Below are positions 1-11,459 of a stretch of DNA of 64,000 bases, in pieces. Position numbers and translations under genes: made by a program. The stretch's first letter is position 1. Every line of letters starts with the position of its first letter. Source of the stretch: Paraconiothyrium sp. Pb-2020. Taxonomy: Eukaryota > Ascomycota > Dothideomycetes > Pleosporales > Didymosphaeriaceae. The stretch lies in contig JAJUBI010000006.1 in assembly GCA_022419385.1 (NCBI GenBank), forward strand, positions 744,001 through 808,000. The letters run 5' to 3'. The notes under the pieces are model-generated. The model saw only the letters and a list, made by a program, of their open reading frames with translations, was not told where the DNA came from and did no database searches.

Positions 1-266
1 ATCCTCTGGGACTACGAGCGGCTCGAGAGGGGTAACAGCCAGTATTCACAAACCCCCACGTAACAGCGTCCGGAAAGACAGAGCTACTATCGCGCATCTC
101 CACCTTCTGACTTGGCTTTCCTGCGTCATTGTGCGGGCAAGCAGACAAGGGAGACAAGATGCTGATAAAGCAATTGCTCCCTATGACAATGTGGGGAGCC
201 CGACATTTGTTCGACCCTACAAGATAGCTCGACTTCAGGAACTGACAGGGAGAAAGAAAGCAAATC

Positions 267-1763
267 ATGCGCGGTTCAACACTAACAAGCACTCTCTTGG
301 CCACCGTTGGGGTTATGGCTCAAGGCGGCGGTAGCAGCGGCGGCAACCTGTCATTGCAGCACCCCGAGCTCTTCTCGCTGCACTGGCAGATGCTAGAGCA
401 GAATTCCACCTCAGGTTTCGAAACGCCGATGGTAGATTTCCTATCGGGTTATCTGGAAGACAAAGGTCTTACAGTGGAATTGCAACCAGTGCAAAACCCC
501 ATCCTTGCGTATAACGTGCGGAGACAGAACATTCTTGCGTACATTGGATCTAACAGAACATGCCGATTGATTCTAAACTCCCATACGGACGTTGTTCCAC
601 CGGTTAGTGCATCCGCACAATCCTCCCCTTTGCGATGAGCATCTGATAGCGCGGCAGTACTTTCCCCCATCTGACAACGATACTGATATTTTTGGTCGAG
701 GGGCCAACGACGCCAAAGGCTCGATAGCCTGTCAAGTAACAGCATTCCTTGAGCTCCGCGACGCAGGTGCAATCCGCGAAGGCGATGTCTGCTTGATGTA
801 TGACGTTGGCGAAGAACAGTATGGCGACGGAATGCGAACATTTGTTCAGTCGCTCACTTACACGCCTGAATGGATCCTTACAGGGGAGCCCACTGAGTCG
901 TTCCAGGCGACAGGGCACAAGGGATCTATCAATATTAACGTAACTGCCATTGGCGACACAGCTCATTCGTCGGTCCCACAGTACGGCCGCAATGCGATCT
1001 TGCAGATCATGGACTTTCTGCCGCGCTTGCTGAACCTAACTAGTATATTCCCTTATGATGACTTCCAGTGAGTTTGACAAGAAGCTCTCATGTTGAGGGG
1101 TAGTCGGCCACTGACCCAATTGCACAGCGGGAATACGACCCTATCTCTATCTTCAATCAAGGGCGGTACCATCTCCAACCAGGTCGCAGATCGTGCCGAG
1201 GCCATTGTCAATTCACGAGTCAGTGTCCCAGCCAAGCAAATCTGGGACATCATAACGCAGCAAGTGGGCAATGCATCGAATATCCTTCTTTCCCGAGTCT
1301 CTGCGTCTTCTAACCCGTTGGCCATGGACGTCGTCCAGGACTGGCTCCCAAAGAAAATCATGCCGTATGGCACGGATCTCGGAGCCTGGACAGTGAACAA
1401 CACCAAGTTTTTGCTGGGTGTTGGCTCGATCGCCACAGCACATTCAGCGTACGTCTCCCAGCGTGCTTGTCCTAGCGAGTAATATCTCACCATTCGAATA
1501 GTCATGAAGTCGTATCAAAGCAGGAGATGATCAACATGGTGAGAGTCTCGAAGCCGCAGTGTGTGCGGTGCACTGACCACGTTTCTCAGGTCGGGCATTA
1601 CAAGGAGTTCGTGCAAGGCATTCTTAATGGGACATTGGTGCCCGTCAACAATGGCACGTTCCCGTCGACCTACCCACTGGAGACGAACACAGGTAATCTG
1701 ACCAAGCGAGAGATCGCAATGATGGACTATGAAGCCCGGCGGTACGGTGGATGTATGCATTGA
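267..1763 (+). CDS. Secreted M20-family metallopeptidase / deacetylase
   Basis: Five exons (267-602, 658-1067, 1128-1448, 1502-1538, 1590-1763) give a 425-residue protein. All introns are 51-60 bp GT-AG, and the joined frame stays open to the stop. The first ~20 residues form a hydrophobic signal peptide (MRGSTLTSTLLATVGVMAQG), so it should enter the secretory pathway or the vacuole. M20 zinc-site signatures are visible in order: SHTDVVPP, GRGANDAKG, the acidic pair in GEEQYGDG, TGEPT, and a final AHEVVSKQEM that is completed only by splicing intron 3. M20 enzymes hydrolyse peptide or N-acyl bonds of small substrates with two zinc ions. Which substrate (Gly-X carboxypeptidase-like or ArgE-like) cannot be told from sequence. 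The family call is firm; the substrate is unknown. Confidence 0.88.
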
Positions 1764-3368
1764 AAATGCAGCAGAGTTACTGAAGTTGTATGTTCATATT
1801 GCGTATTGTTGCTAGACAAGCAGTCAATATTACTATGCGTATGGAGTAGTCTTGAGCCATAATGCGTCCCTGTTCAATCCTTTCGGGATAATATACCCAC
1901 CATCACCAACGGCATCGGCTGTTCGTGACGGCTACTGGGTCAGTCTGACGAATTCTGCAATGAACCCCCAATAGCGCTGAAGGTACGAAAGACCGTCCCT
2001 CTTGGAGCATATCGGCGGCGTTTGCATACTTTGCATCCGACCAGTATCAACCAAGAGGTTGCGATTGGCCTGCATTGAAAGTGACTAAAGCTCCAAGAAC
2101 ACCAGGCAATGTCTTTGTGTCAGCCTATCTTACAAACAGAGCAGCTTTCGAACCCAGTTCGGGATCAAGAACTCGACGATGGTACGATGAAATGTGCAAT
2201 TGTTCGTCCTTCGCTTCCCGATTTCGGCTTGAGGAAGCCTCTACGTCCCTCTGGAACGTACTTCGAGATGTGCTCAAACGCCATGGCAGACGCAAGCGCA
2301 CAAGGGGCGCGACACTCTGCGGCTCCCCTTTACCGAATGATGTGAAGTACATAGTCTTCCTGTCGACTACTGACAGTTCATCATTAAGCGTGCAAGACGG
2401 AAGAAGCGGAGTCTGATGCAGGGTGACTAGGTGGCGTAGAGCCATCTCCAAGATTTGTTAAGCCTCTAGACCATCAACCAATGCCGGTGCCCGTCTTGAC
2501 TGCCGCCTCGCTCTGGATGGCGAGATTGCGATGGGCGATGTCGCCTTTGGCGACTGTGATTCGCTTCGTGCTTCCATGGAGCTGAAAGCGGAAACTATAT
2601 GCTCGCCACACACGTATTCGCTACCGCAAGACAATGCCTCACGCAGCTATCCTATTCTCGCGCTGCATCTTGCATATTCACCTTGGGTGTACGGCTTTTC
2701 GATAGCCAAACACGAGGGCAAGGCTGCATCTCCGCACCCGCAGGTTGTTGCTAGGGGCAAGCGCTGATCGTCTGCGTGCTTAAAAAGTGGAAATGAGAGG
2801 TGGAATGGGAGGTGGTGATTGGCCTGGCTAAACAAGCTTCTCCCGCACGAGTTTGATGACCGAACCCTGCACAATGACTCCCGCGATGCAGAGCTTCAAG
2901 ACGCACCATGGCATTCACAGTCCGCTTTGTTGCTCTGAGGATACGAACGACGAAACGCGTAGCTGGTGGCGGCTGAGCACTTGCAGCGTGCAGGCGCCGA
3001 AAACAGCAGCCCTCAGCTCGACCGCATCGAGACAGCGCGCATAAAGAGTGCCGTGCGCTCGCCCCCAGACGAGCTCATTTCACCATTCAATTGCAATTTG
3101 CCGCGAGAGGAATTCGTCAAGTTAGCCGCCCCGCGACCAAGAGCGCCTGACCCGTGTTGGCCACAAGTGAATTTCGAGACCCCGATCGCAACATCTGGCC
3201 CGGACCGCCTCGCGTTTCAAAAGCCCAAGGATCCCGCGCCCGCGATCCCTCCTCTTCATCTCTCGCGCACACTCGTTACTCATCGGCGTCGTCACCGCGC
3301 AGCCTTCTGCTCCACACTCGTTCACATCTTCATCTCTTTAGAGTTCCCCACGTGTTCATCTATCAGAC
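1764..3368. other. Intergenic, no gene seen
   Basis: About 1.6 kb between the M20 peptidase and the GPI-protein gene. Short open frames exist on both strands (up to ~110 codons), but none has a recognisable domain, a signal peptide or plausible splice continuation. The last ~300 bp are C-rich and pyrimidine-rich and probably contain the promoter of the gene at 3369. Confidence 0.6.
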
Positions 3369-4024
3369 ATGCACTTCTACGCTGTCGTGTTGGCCGCCAT
3401 GGCCGCGGCTGTATCCGCCCAATTCCCTTCTAACATTGACCCTGCGTACGTTCTCCACTGAAATCCGCACGCCACTGCCGCGTGCTGTACGCTGTGAGCT
3501 CGTGGCTAACATTCCACAGTCAGCAGTCTGCTCTGCTCGCGCTTGCGACTGCGCTCCCGCCGTCTGTCCTCGCCGCCGCCGCTACCAACCAGGCCGGCTT
3601 TGCCTCTGAGATTGCTTCGTCCATTGCAGCTGGCAACACACCCGAGTGGTACCAGGCTCTTCCCACCGACGTCAAGTCTGCGCTCGCCTCCATCTACCCC
3701 GTCTCGACCCCCGCTGCGACGACGCCGTCCGAGACCGCCGCCCCATCCTCATCGTATGAGGCGAGCTCTGTTGCTGAGACCAGCTCTGTTGCCGTCATCA
3801 CTTCCGTCATCACTTCCGCGCCTGTCGTCGTTCCCTCTGGCACTGGCGCATCGTCCATCGGCACCAACTCCACTGGAGTCACCAGCGTGAACACGCCAAC
3901 CCTCTCCGGCAGCACCGGCAGCCCTCAGCCCACTTCGGCCCCGGGTGCTGCTTCGCTCCCTTCTGCTGCCATCGGCGCCGGCATCGCTGGCGCCATTGCT
4001 TTCCTCGGCATGCTCGCCTTGTAA
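3369..4024 (+). CDS. GPI-anchored Ser/Thr-rich cell-wall protein
   Basis: Two exons (3369-3445, 3520-4024; 74-bp intron) encode 193 residues. The N-terminus MHFYAVVLAAMAAAVSAQ is a clear signal peptide. A conserved-looking Ala-rich segment of about 80 residues follows, with the motif NTPEWYQALPTDVKSAL. Next comes a long Ser/Thr/Val-rich stretch suited to O-mannosylation. The C-terminus is a hydrophobic tail (IGAGIAGAIAFLGMLAL) preceded by small residues, the layout of a GPI-attachment signal. Such proteins sit at the plasma membrane or cell wall of filamentous fungi. No enzymatic motif is present, so a structural or surface role is inferred. The start ATG is the only one that supplies a signal peptide. 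Confidence 0.82.
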
Positions 4025-5506
4025 AGTGGCTCAGTGAGAGGGTCGGGTAGTGTGGAGTTTCATCGGGCGGCGCATTTGGCTTCGACGTTCCTTACGATGC
4101 AACGTTGTCATTCTTTGGGGACAGGAACTGGGGGAGATACCTTTGCTGTTAGTCATTTCTTTGGTCGGTGGAGTATACATGTGATGGATGAAGGGCAATG
4201 CTGGGATGCGGGGGATGAAACGAAAAGTGGGTGTGGCTTGCTGAATAACCTTGCTTAATAGCTAATTCTGCCATTGCGCTGGCCATTCTGATCGTGCGAC
4301 GATGTCTCGATGTTCTTGCGCTGTTTGAAGTGACCTGTGATAAACGGCCATCTGTAATCCTTGCGGCGTTCAACGGTTTAGTAGACGGGGCTACACCTGC
4401 CATGCGGCGGCCGTGACCCACAACGGAAGCTGCGACCCACAAACATATGGCGACCTGAACCCTGCATTTGGAGGAGGATTTCGACTTTTAGTCCACAGTT
4501 GCAGCTCGGCTGGTAAGCAACATCTAATGTCCGACGTCGCGAAAATACATCCCAAAACTGCGTCCCAACAGACCTACCATTGCCTTCTGGAACCCTAGCG
4601 TCTAGAACGTGTATTGCACGCCCCACGTACGAGTCCACCCCGATACCTGCGCCTGAATATCCGAACTCCTATACTCGGACTTGTCGGATGCTTTGCTGCA
4701 GACCGAAGACTGCCTTAGGGTATCGCATGTCTGTGCGTCTTCGCGCAGCCTCTGCGGCCTGAGTGATGCAAGTCAGCGTCCAGGAAGGCTGATTAAGCCC
4801 CATGCTTCATCCAAGACAATCCTGATTGGCGAGAACGCCAGGGCGTAACCTCAAGAGGACCACACTACACCTTCTTTGAGCATTCCACTGTTGATGGAGA
4901 TGAACCCGGTGGTGGTTTATAAACAGCGCGCCGTGTGCCTGGCATTGGGGACAGACGGTGCGAGGGCAGTCCCGCAAGCGCACCACTTGTCGCTGTCATC
5001 GTATTCTCGAATATTCGAACTGTGGACCTTCATTGTTTTGCATTGCAAAATCGTTTGCGGCACAGAATCGTTAAGCCGTAGGGCTGTTCGCTGCCGAGGT
5101 CACGGAAGCTTTCCGCCAAAAGCTTAACTCCATCCCCAGCAGTCCTACGTCACAACAGCAAAATCCTCCATCGCGCTCGGCACTCATCACTATTCCTCTT
5201 GAAGGTTTGCGATCCCCGTCGGCAGGTCAGTTTGCTCACAATTGTACGTTGATGAGCCTCTCGTTGCCCATTACTACACATTTCGCATTTGTAACGGCCA
5301 CAAAAGCCCTTCTCGGCCGACCATCAATAGCGCCCAACTGCTCCACCTGCCACCCCTTGCCGAGTCAAAGCGCGACTCCACGCCGCTCAGCCTTCAATCG
5401 CTGGCTCCATTTATATTTCCAAGCACCCCTTCTCTAGGGCCTCGATCGCTTTCTCGCCCTTCTCCTTGCCTACCAACGGTCGCGCTGATCGTTCACGAAG
5501 CCCGCC
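4025..5506. other. Intergenic / promoter of the DHA1 transporter gene
   Basis: Roughly 1.5 kb with no supported coding sequence. The 3' part (5150-5506) is rich in pyrimidine tracts, as is usual before fungal start codons. A CCGAGG hexamer lies at 5094-5099 but is of a kind expected by chance every ~2 kb. Confidence 0.55.
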
Positions 5507-7411
5507 ATGGACGCCGCCGACAAGATCATATCTAGAGCGGAGGAGGATGCCAGCCCGGAGCGCTTTCCCCGTCACGACGAGAAGCAGGACGCACAGGACT
5601 TGAAGACGGAAACACATGAGCCAATCGCCCGGACCTACACCTCATCAACAAACTCGTCCTCGTCCTCCGAGGCCTCGGACGTGGAGCGCAATGCCACCAT
5701 GTCGCGAGCGCCCACGCAGCGGGAAGATGTCGACCTCGAGCGCCACCCCACCGCATTGAGCCGTATCCAGACACAGCGAAGCCAGCACAGTGCTACAGTG
5801 GGTGCAAGTCTCAAGAGCAGGGCATCGAGGAAACCGCTGCCCGGCTTTGGAGGTGGGAAACCATACCCTCCCCCGCTGCCGGAAAGAGAGGAGTACGTTG
5901 TGGAGTTCGATGGGCCCGATGATCCTATGCATGCGCAGAATTGGCCCATGAGGAAGAAACTTCTGACTGGCGCAATGCTTGGGTTTACGACTCTTACGGC
6001 TGCATTTGGCAGCTCCATCTTCAGCGCCGCGACTCGCGTTGTCGCGCAACAGTACCATGTCGGGACTACGGTCGGTGTCTTGGGAACGTCCTTTTACGTG
6101 TTGGGTTTCGCGACTGGTCCGATCTTGTGGGCACCTTTATCGGAATTGAAGGGCAGGCGACTGCCGCTCGTTATCGCTAGCTTCGGGTTTTCGATCTTTA
6201 ACATTGGTGTTGCCACTGGAAAAGACCTCCAGACTATTCTTATATGTCGGTTTTTTTCTGGGTTTTTTGGTGCCTGTCCTCTAACGGTGAGTACGACCAC
6301 CTCAAGACTGGGTGTCTGTGTACTAATGACTGTAGTGCGTCGCTGCTGTATTTTCAGACATGTTTGATAATCGGACGAGAGGTATGGCAATTACCATCTT
6401 CTCCATGACAGTTTTCACTGGTCCCTTACTGGCGCCCTTCATCGGCGGGTTCATCGTTATGTCTCATCTTGGCTGGCGATGGACAGAGTACATCGTTGCA
6501 ATCATGGGCTTTACTGCCTTTACATTCAACATTTTGTTCCTCGAGGAGTCTTACCCCCCAGAAATCCTTGTCAAGAAAGCAGCCGAGTTGCGTCGCAGAA
6601 CCAAGAACTGGGGCATCCATGCCAAGCAGGAAGAAATCGAGATCGACGTTCGCGAACTCCTGGAGAAGAACTTCAGTCGTCCACTAAGGATGCTTGTCAG
6701 TGAGCCAATCGTCCTGCTTTTGTCTATCTATATGGCATTTATCTATGGATTGCTTTATTTGTTCTTGACAGCATACCCTCTTGTTTTCCAGGGCGTTCAC
6801 CACATGAACCTGGGTGTTGGGGGTCTGCCTTTCTTTGGCATGATCACGGGACAATTGCTCGCTGGTACTCTGATTTTCATCCGACAGCCGGGATACCAGA
6901 AGAAGCTCGCTGCGAACAACAACATGCCAATCCCAGAGTGGCGTCTTCCCGAAGTCATCGCAGGCGGCGCATGCTTTGCCGTTGGAATTTTCTGGTTCGG
7001 ATGGACTGGATACAAAGAATCGATCCACTGGATTGTGCCGACGTTGTCCGGTGTTCTCATTGGGTTTGGTCTTCTCAGTATCTTCCTCCAAGCGTTGAAC
7101 TACCTCGTTGACGCCTATCTCATGGTAAGCTCTCCTTCCGTCAAACCTCTCATCAGACCACGATCGCTCATTGATCGTAGTTCGCCGCTTCTGCCATCGC
7201 CGCGAACACCTTCCTCCGTAGTATTTGCGGTGCTGTGTTCCCGCTCTTCGCGCAGCAAATGTTCAATGGGATGGGCATTGAATATGCCTCCACGCTTCTC
7301 GGATGCATAGCCGTGGTCCTCATTCCTGTACCAGTATGGTTCTACCTTCGGGGTGCGAAGATCCGAGAGAAGAGTGCATATGCGCCTACGTTCAAGCCTG
7401 CACAGGACTAG
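5507..7411 (+). CDS. MFS transporter, DHA1 (polyamine/multidrug TPO-FLR type)
   Basis: Three exons (5507-6286, 6336-7124, 7181-7411) encode 599 residues. A long hydrophilic Ser-rich cytosolic N-terminus (~140 residues) is followed by the DHA1 hallmark DDPMHAQNWP and then about 12 membrane segments. The motif-A variant LSELKGRRLP sits between segments 2 and 3. Exon 3 starts FAASAIAANTFLRSICGA, the usual entry to the last two helices in this family. Family members export polyamines, fungicides or other small molecules across the plasma membrane by proton antiport. The exact substrate is not predictable. The ATG lies in a good context (gccATGg), and both introns (49 and 56 bp) are required to keep the frame. 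Confidence 0.92.
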
Positions 7412-8453
7412 GTTTCCCACGTAGCGAATAAAAGACTGAGCTTGGCTGAAGTGGCTAAAGAAGACCACGTCCGGGTCGGATGAGGAAAGGAGGGGAAGTG
7501 CGGGTGCTCAGTCTATGAGGCCAGGGTGAAAAATTGGGTTTATTATTGTATATGATACCACTGGTTGTTGCTCGGATCCCGCCGGATAGCGCGCATCGCA
7601 CCGCTTGTTGTTAGTCTATTTGTAATTCAGCGTCAAGCGCTGTTAATAGTTGTAATGTCGCATTATTTCAAGCGATTCATCGCTTTGCATGCACAGCCAA
7701 TGAAGCGCGATATGGAGGGCATCAGTCACTTGAGGCTGTCCACAGTGTAGCAACAGCCCCTCACGGCCTCGCTATGCACACCCAGTCATTCCAATGCGCG
7801 TCACAGATACACCATGATCTGGGGCACTCACTGTGTTGCCAGGACAGTATATATGCCACCTTCCAGTTCCCTTCTACTGATCATAGAACACAAAGCAGCA
7901 CCAACGACATGCAACAGCACAGCACACTAAGATACCACACGATCACTAACACAACATGAGCCCATCAAACACATGCAAGTCACAGGACACCACCGACATA
8001 AGGCCTCAAGATTACGCGTCTGGAAAACAGGCCCCAATACCGGATCATTGCCTGAGCGATTCAGGGAAGAACATTCCTCGGCGCTCTCACTTTGCTGAGG
8101 AGAAGAAGAGCAAAGAGAGTGCTGAGATGTGCGAGAGAGCGACGTCAAGATTACGGATAAGACGTTTGGCGCCCGGGAAGGAGAGGTTTGCGAGTGGAGG
8201 GACTTGAGTGTGAGAAAGAGAGGAGCTTGGCCAGAGGTGACTTCAATAACAAAGACTTCGTTTATATAGTATGCTCGCCTTGACTCGCCATGCAATGCGT
8301 CCAAACCCAATGCATCATTCAACGCTCACACAGAAACAGCGCAATTTGTCCAACAAAAAGAATGCTGCGGGAACCGAAAATCATCAGTAATAACGTAACA
8401 ACATGGCGTCTACACTTCTGGCCCTCACGCCAGATTAATCCCCCCTCAGTAAT
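7412..8453. other. Intergenic between convergent genes, no gene seen
   Basis: About 1 kb separating the 3' ends of the DHA1 transporter and the CON-13-like gene. A 131-codon minus-strand frame near 7927-8322 is Ser/Cys-rich, matches no family I know and lacks splice support. Confidence 0.55.
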
Positions 8454-9476
8454 TTACCACCTAAGAGAGCAATCACTCCTCTTCTTCGCGCCATCCCTCC
8501 TCGTAACGATCTCAGTGACATTCTTGCTCAGTCCAACAACCGGAGCCGCACCCCTACGCTCGCGCACGCTCCGCCTCTTCGAGCCACCAACAGGAACAGG
8601 CTCCGTAGGCGCCATGCGGTGCGTGCACTCTGCGCTCTGTCCCGGCTTGAACAAATTGTTCCCCTGACCAGCATCAATCGCCTCGCTGATTAGCGTATAG
8701 TACTGGTGCGAGATCTTCTCATAGTCGGGCTCCACGGCGGAAAACCCTCCCGGGTAGTTCTCGTTGAAGACAGCGACGACGGTGTTCTGCGCGACGTCTT
8801 CGACCGCACTGGTAGCAGAGTAGGTGTCCGGGACGTTGGGGTCTTGGTTGTAGTTGTCCCACCAGCGGTCGGAGGAGGACATGGTGTTGTCTGCGTAGGC
8901 GCCGGAGAGGTCGAGGGAGTGGCCTGTTTCGTGGACGATGACGGGCATCATGTCGTCCTGGGGGTTGATGAAGGTGACGGTTCCGTCGAACTCGAAGGCC
9001 CAGCCGGCGTCGGCGGGGACGTCGACGACGTGTCGGATCCACTGGCGCATTTGGACGGGGAGTTTGCCGAATTGGCGTGCCATGGAGTCGATGGTTATGG
9101 GGGACTGCTTGTGGTGGCAGAAGACCCAGGGGTCGCCGCACTTTTACTCTATCAGTATGTTTTCCTTTATATCGAACCTGTGCCGGCTACTTACGTCGTC
9201 GTAGTGAATATTGAAGATGTCAAAGTCGGCAGGGTTGTAGTTGACGGTGTTGTAGATTTGACCGGTGGCAACCTTATTGCAGTCATCAGGAATCGTACCT
9301 GCGGCTTGAAGCTCATAGTTGAAGTTGGTCTCAGGCAGATTGTCGATAAGACCCTGCTTAAGATAGTCGAGGTTGTCGTGAACAGTAGGCTTGTCTAGTT
9401 TTGCGCCAGCGTCGTGCTGTGCTGAAACGAAAGTCGCAGCAGCGAGCGTAGCAGCGAATGCCTTCAAGAAGGCCAT
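8454..9476 (-). CDS. CON-13-like secreted protein with HExxH motif
   Basis: Two exons (9476-9195, 9140-8454; 54-bp intron) give 322 residues starting MAFLKAFAATLAAATFVSAQ, a signal peptide. An upstream in-frame ATG at 9500 would only add eight residues ahead of it. The body resembles the conidiation-specific Con-13 family of ascomycetes: a DDCNKVATGQIYNT segment, DIFNIHYDDC, PWVFCHHK, QFGKLPVQMRQWIRH, then VIVHETGHSLD (residues 164-168 HETGH) and, ~40 residues on, AVEDVAQ. HETGH is a zinc-peptidase signature and Glu208 could be a third ligand, but catalysis is inference. The C-terminal ~40 residues are basic and low in complexity (KRRSVRERRG, RRDGAKKRSD). It probably acts outside the cell. 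Confidence 0.85.
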
Positions 9477-10870
9477 AACGAGATCTAGCGAGCGACTCAA
9501 GGAGATCTATCAATCAAGAAGAACGAACAGAAAATGGAAATGAAGCTGGGGATGTTCGAAGAGAAGCTGGTAAAGTGAGATGCATTTCAAACATCGCTAC
9601 ATCCTCCCCCTTCTATACTCGCATGTTCAAAACGGGATGCCTAGAGTTCGGCGAAGATTATGCCCAATCAATGGGTGGTTGTAATCATGACTTCCGAAAT
9701 ACAGGACAAGTCAGGCATCTGGGCTATGCTGGGACGTCGTTGCTCGCATAGCAAAAGCTCGTTCCTCGGAACTAGCATCTTGACCTTCGGACTCTGGGCC
9801 GTTTGAAACGCCTGAAGCGAGACATCCGTGCGAATCACTACAAGTACTTTCACGGTCAGTTGAAGGCTGCATTGCGACAAAATGGACAGTATCGCGTTCG
9901 TTTCGGGCTGCTACAGAACCGAGAATGTAACTGTATTAATTCGCTGAGCTCTACAGAGGCTATATGTGATGGAGCGCTTTGCAGTCTAATTACCACGTAA
10001 ATAGTAGGTCAGCGCTAAGCTTAAACAGCCGCTTCAAACACCAATACGAGGTCCGGATCCGAGCAATTCGCTTGCAGATGTAATAGCGATAGTTGAGATA
10101 CAGCTCGGCGATTTCAAAGACCCGTTTCTCAAATAAGCTCGGAAACTTGGCAAGTACAGTGCGGAGAGAACCTGCGGATGCCGCCTAGAAGTCCTCCCCC
10201 AAAGTAAGCTTCCCGCCCAATTTTCGATGACCAATCCGCCAATCCTAGGCGACTGATGAGTTCTGGGGTTGCTATAGCGGTTAGCTCCGAACGGATAGGG
10301 TTGCCTGACGCTCAGCCCTGCATTGTGGTTCGTGAGGTTGGCGCAGCTAACTCGCTTTCTCGTTCGTCGGATCGCTGTCGCGCCTCACATCCTGAGCAGA
10401 GTTTCTATTCTGGAAATTTCCAATGGATTTGAGGATGAAATGAAAACTGTCACATAGCTGATATGTTCTGATGTGATGTAATGTACCATGACTTGAAAAT
10501 CTTAGGCTACATGCAGGGGTCCATTTGGTTATTTCTTGTGTGCCTTATGATTTTAGAATCTGTTTGACTACTGTATGGTAGTATGCAAGGAGCATGCTCA
10601 CTTCAAGTGAGATGTTTTTCTACGAGTCGACCGACGATGATGAGGAGACGCGAAAGAAAGGCAATGACGAGCAAAGGACAAGCACACGAGACATATGGTT
10701 TGTGTTCATGCGCTCCTGCTTCAGATGCGGTGTTGGCTAACTATGACTGATAGGGAATGAGTGACGGGCATCCACGCACGTCATTCCGCCCACGACGGCA
10801 ACAGACGGAATATCTGCACGTCACCATCTCCAGTAATTGAGTCTCTTCTGTGTACCGTTCAAATTTCGTC
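9477..10870. other. Intergenic, no gene seen
   Basis: About 1.4 kb containing the promoter side of the CON-13-like gene. Only scattered short frames are present. I see no RNA gene, repeat array or mobile element in it. Confidence 0.55.
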
Positions 10871-11459
10871 ATGAGTGATCGCAACTACATCCCTTTCGAC
10901 GTTTTGTGGGCTTCGGCTCAACTACTCAGACCACTAACGCCACTTCTCAGCAAAACTCATGAAGTTGAACACTTGGCTCATAGCAGCCCTTTGCAACAAG
11001 TGTCTGGCGACGACAACGACGACAATGCGATGGAGATTGACTGGAGTGGCCGAAACAGCAGTACCAGAGACGCCACCCGCAGCAAGCGACTTTACAATAC
11101 AAATTCCTGGAACGCCCAACACAGATCTGAGATTAGAACGCTGCTGTAGTTCTGCTGCAAGCGATACCACCAGAGTTATCCACCAGACAACTCCCAGCGT
11201 TTTGCAAGTTGAGCCCAGGGAAATAATATCAACGCCGCCTGAACAGGCAAGCGAGGATGAAGCTATCATCCCAAGGTACCAGCTTGAGTCTAGAGACTTC
11301 GCCGTTATTCTGAGAGTGCGTTGTACGGAAAACCTGATCCTCAAGGCACCCTATCTGGATGCATATAAGCAGTATGTTCATTCTCCACTACGTAAGCTTC
11401 TGTCCTTGGATATTCAACCCTCTGACTCTACTAATTCCGCCATTACCCATAAGCCATAA
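10871..11459 (+). CDS. Possible small hypothetical gene (weak)
   Basis: An ATG at 10871 opens a short frame (MSDRNYIPFDV...) followed by an intron-like stretch near 10906-10950 with a CTAAC branch point and a CAG acceptor. A second frame from ~10959 to the stop at 11459 stays open for 166 codons with a composition that looks protein-like, including TIQIPGTPNTDLRLE and PRYQLESRDFAVILRVR. I cannot connect the two frames with a convincing splice, and I recognise no domain. Its 3' end would overlap the end of the convergent SMP-30 gene by about 70 bp, which argues against it. It could be noise or a degraded gene. Confidence 0.22.

Noticed and set aside
2075..2767. Several overlapping frames of 78-113 codons
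   Set aside because: Mutually overlapping on both strands, no conserved motif, no signal peptide, no intron pattern.
5094..8081. CCTCGG/CCGAGG hexamers at 5094 and 8076 as FarA/FarB sites
   Set aside because: The frequency matches chance, and the nearby genes (drug transporter, intergenic region) have no link to fatty-acid control.
7927..8322. 131-codon minus-strand frame between two convergent genes
   Set aside because: No recognisable motif and no clear start context or splice sites.
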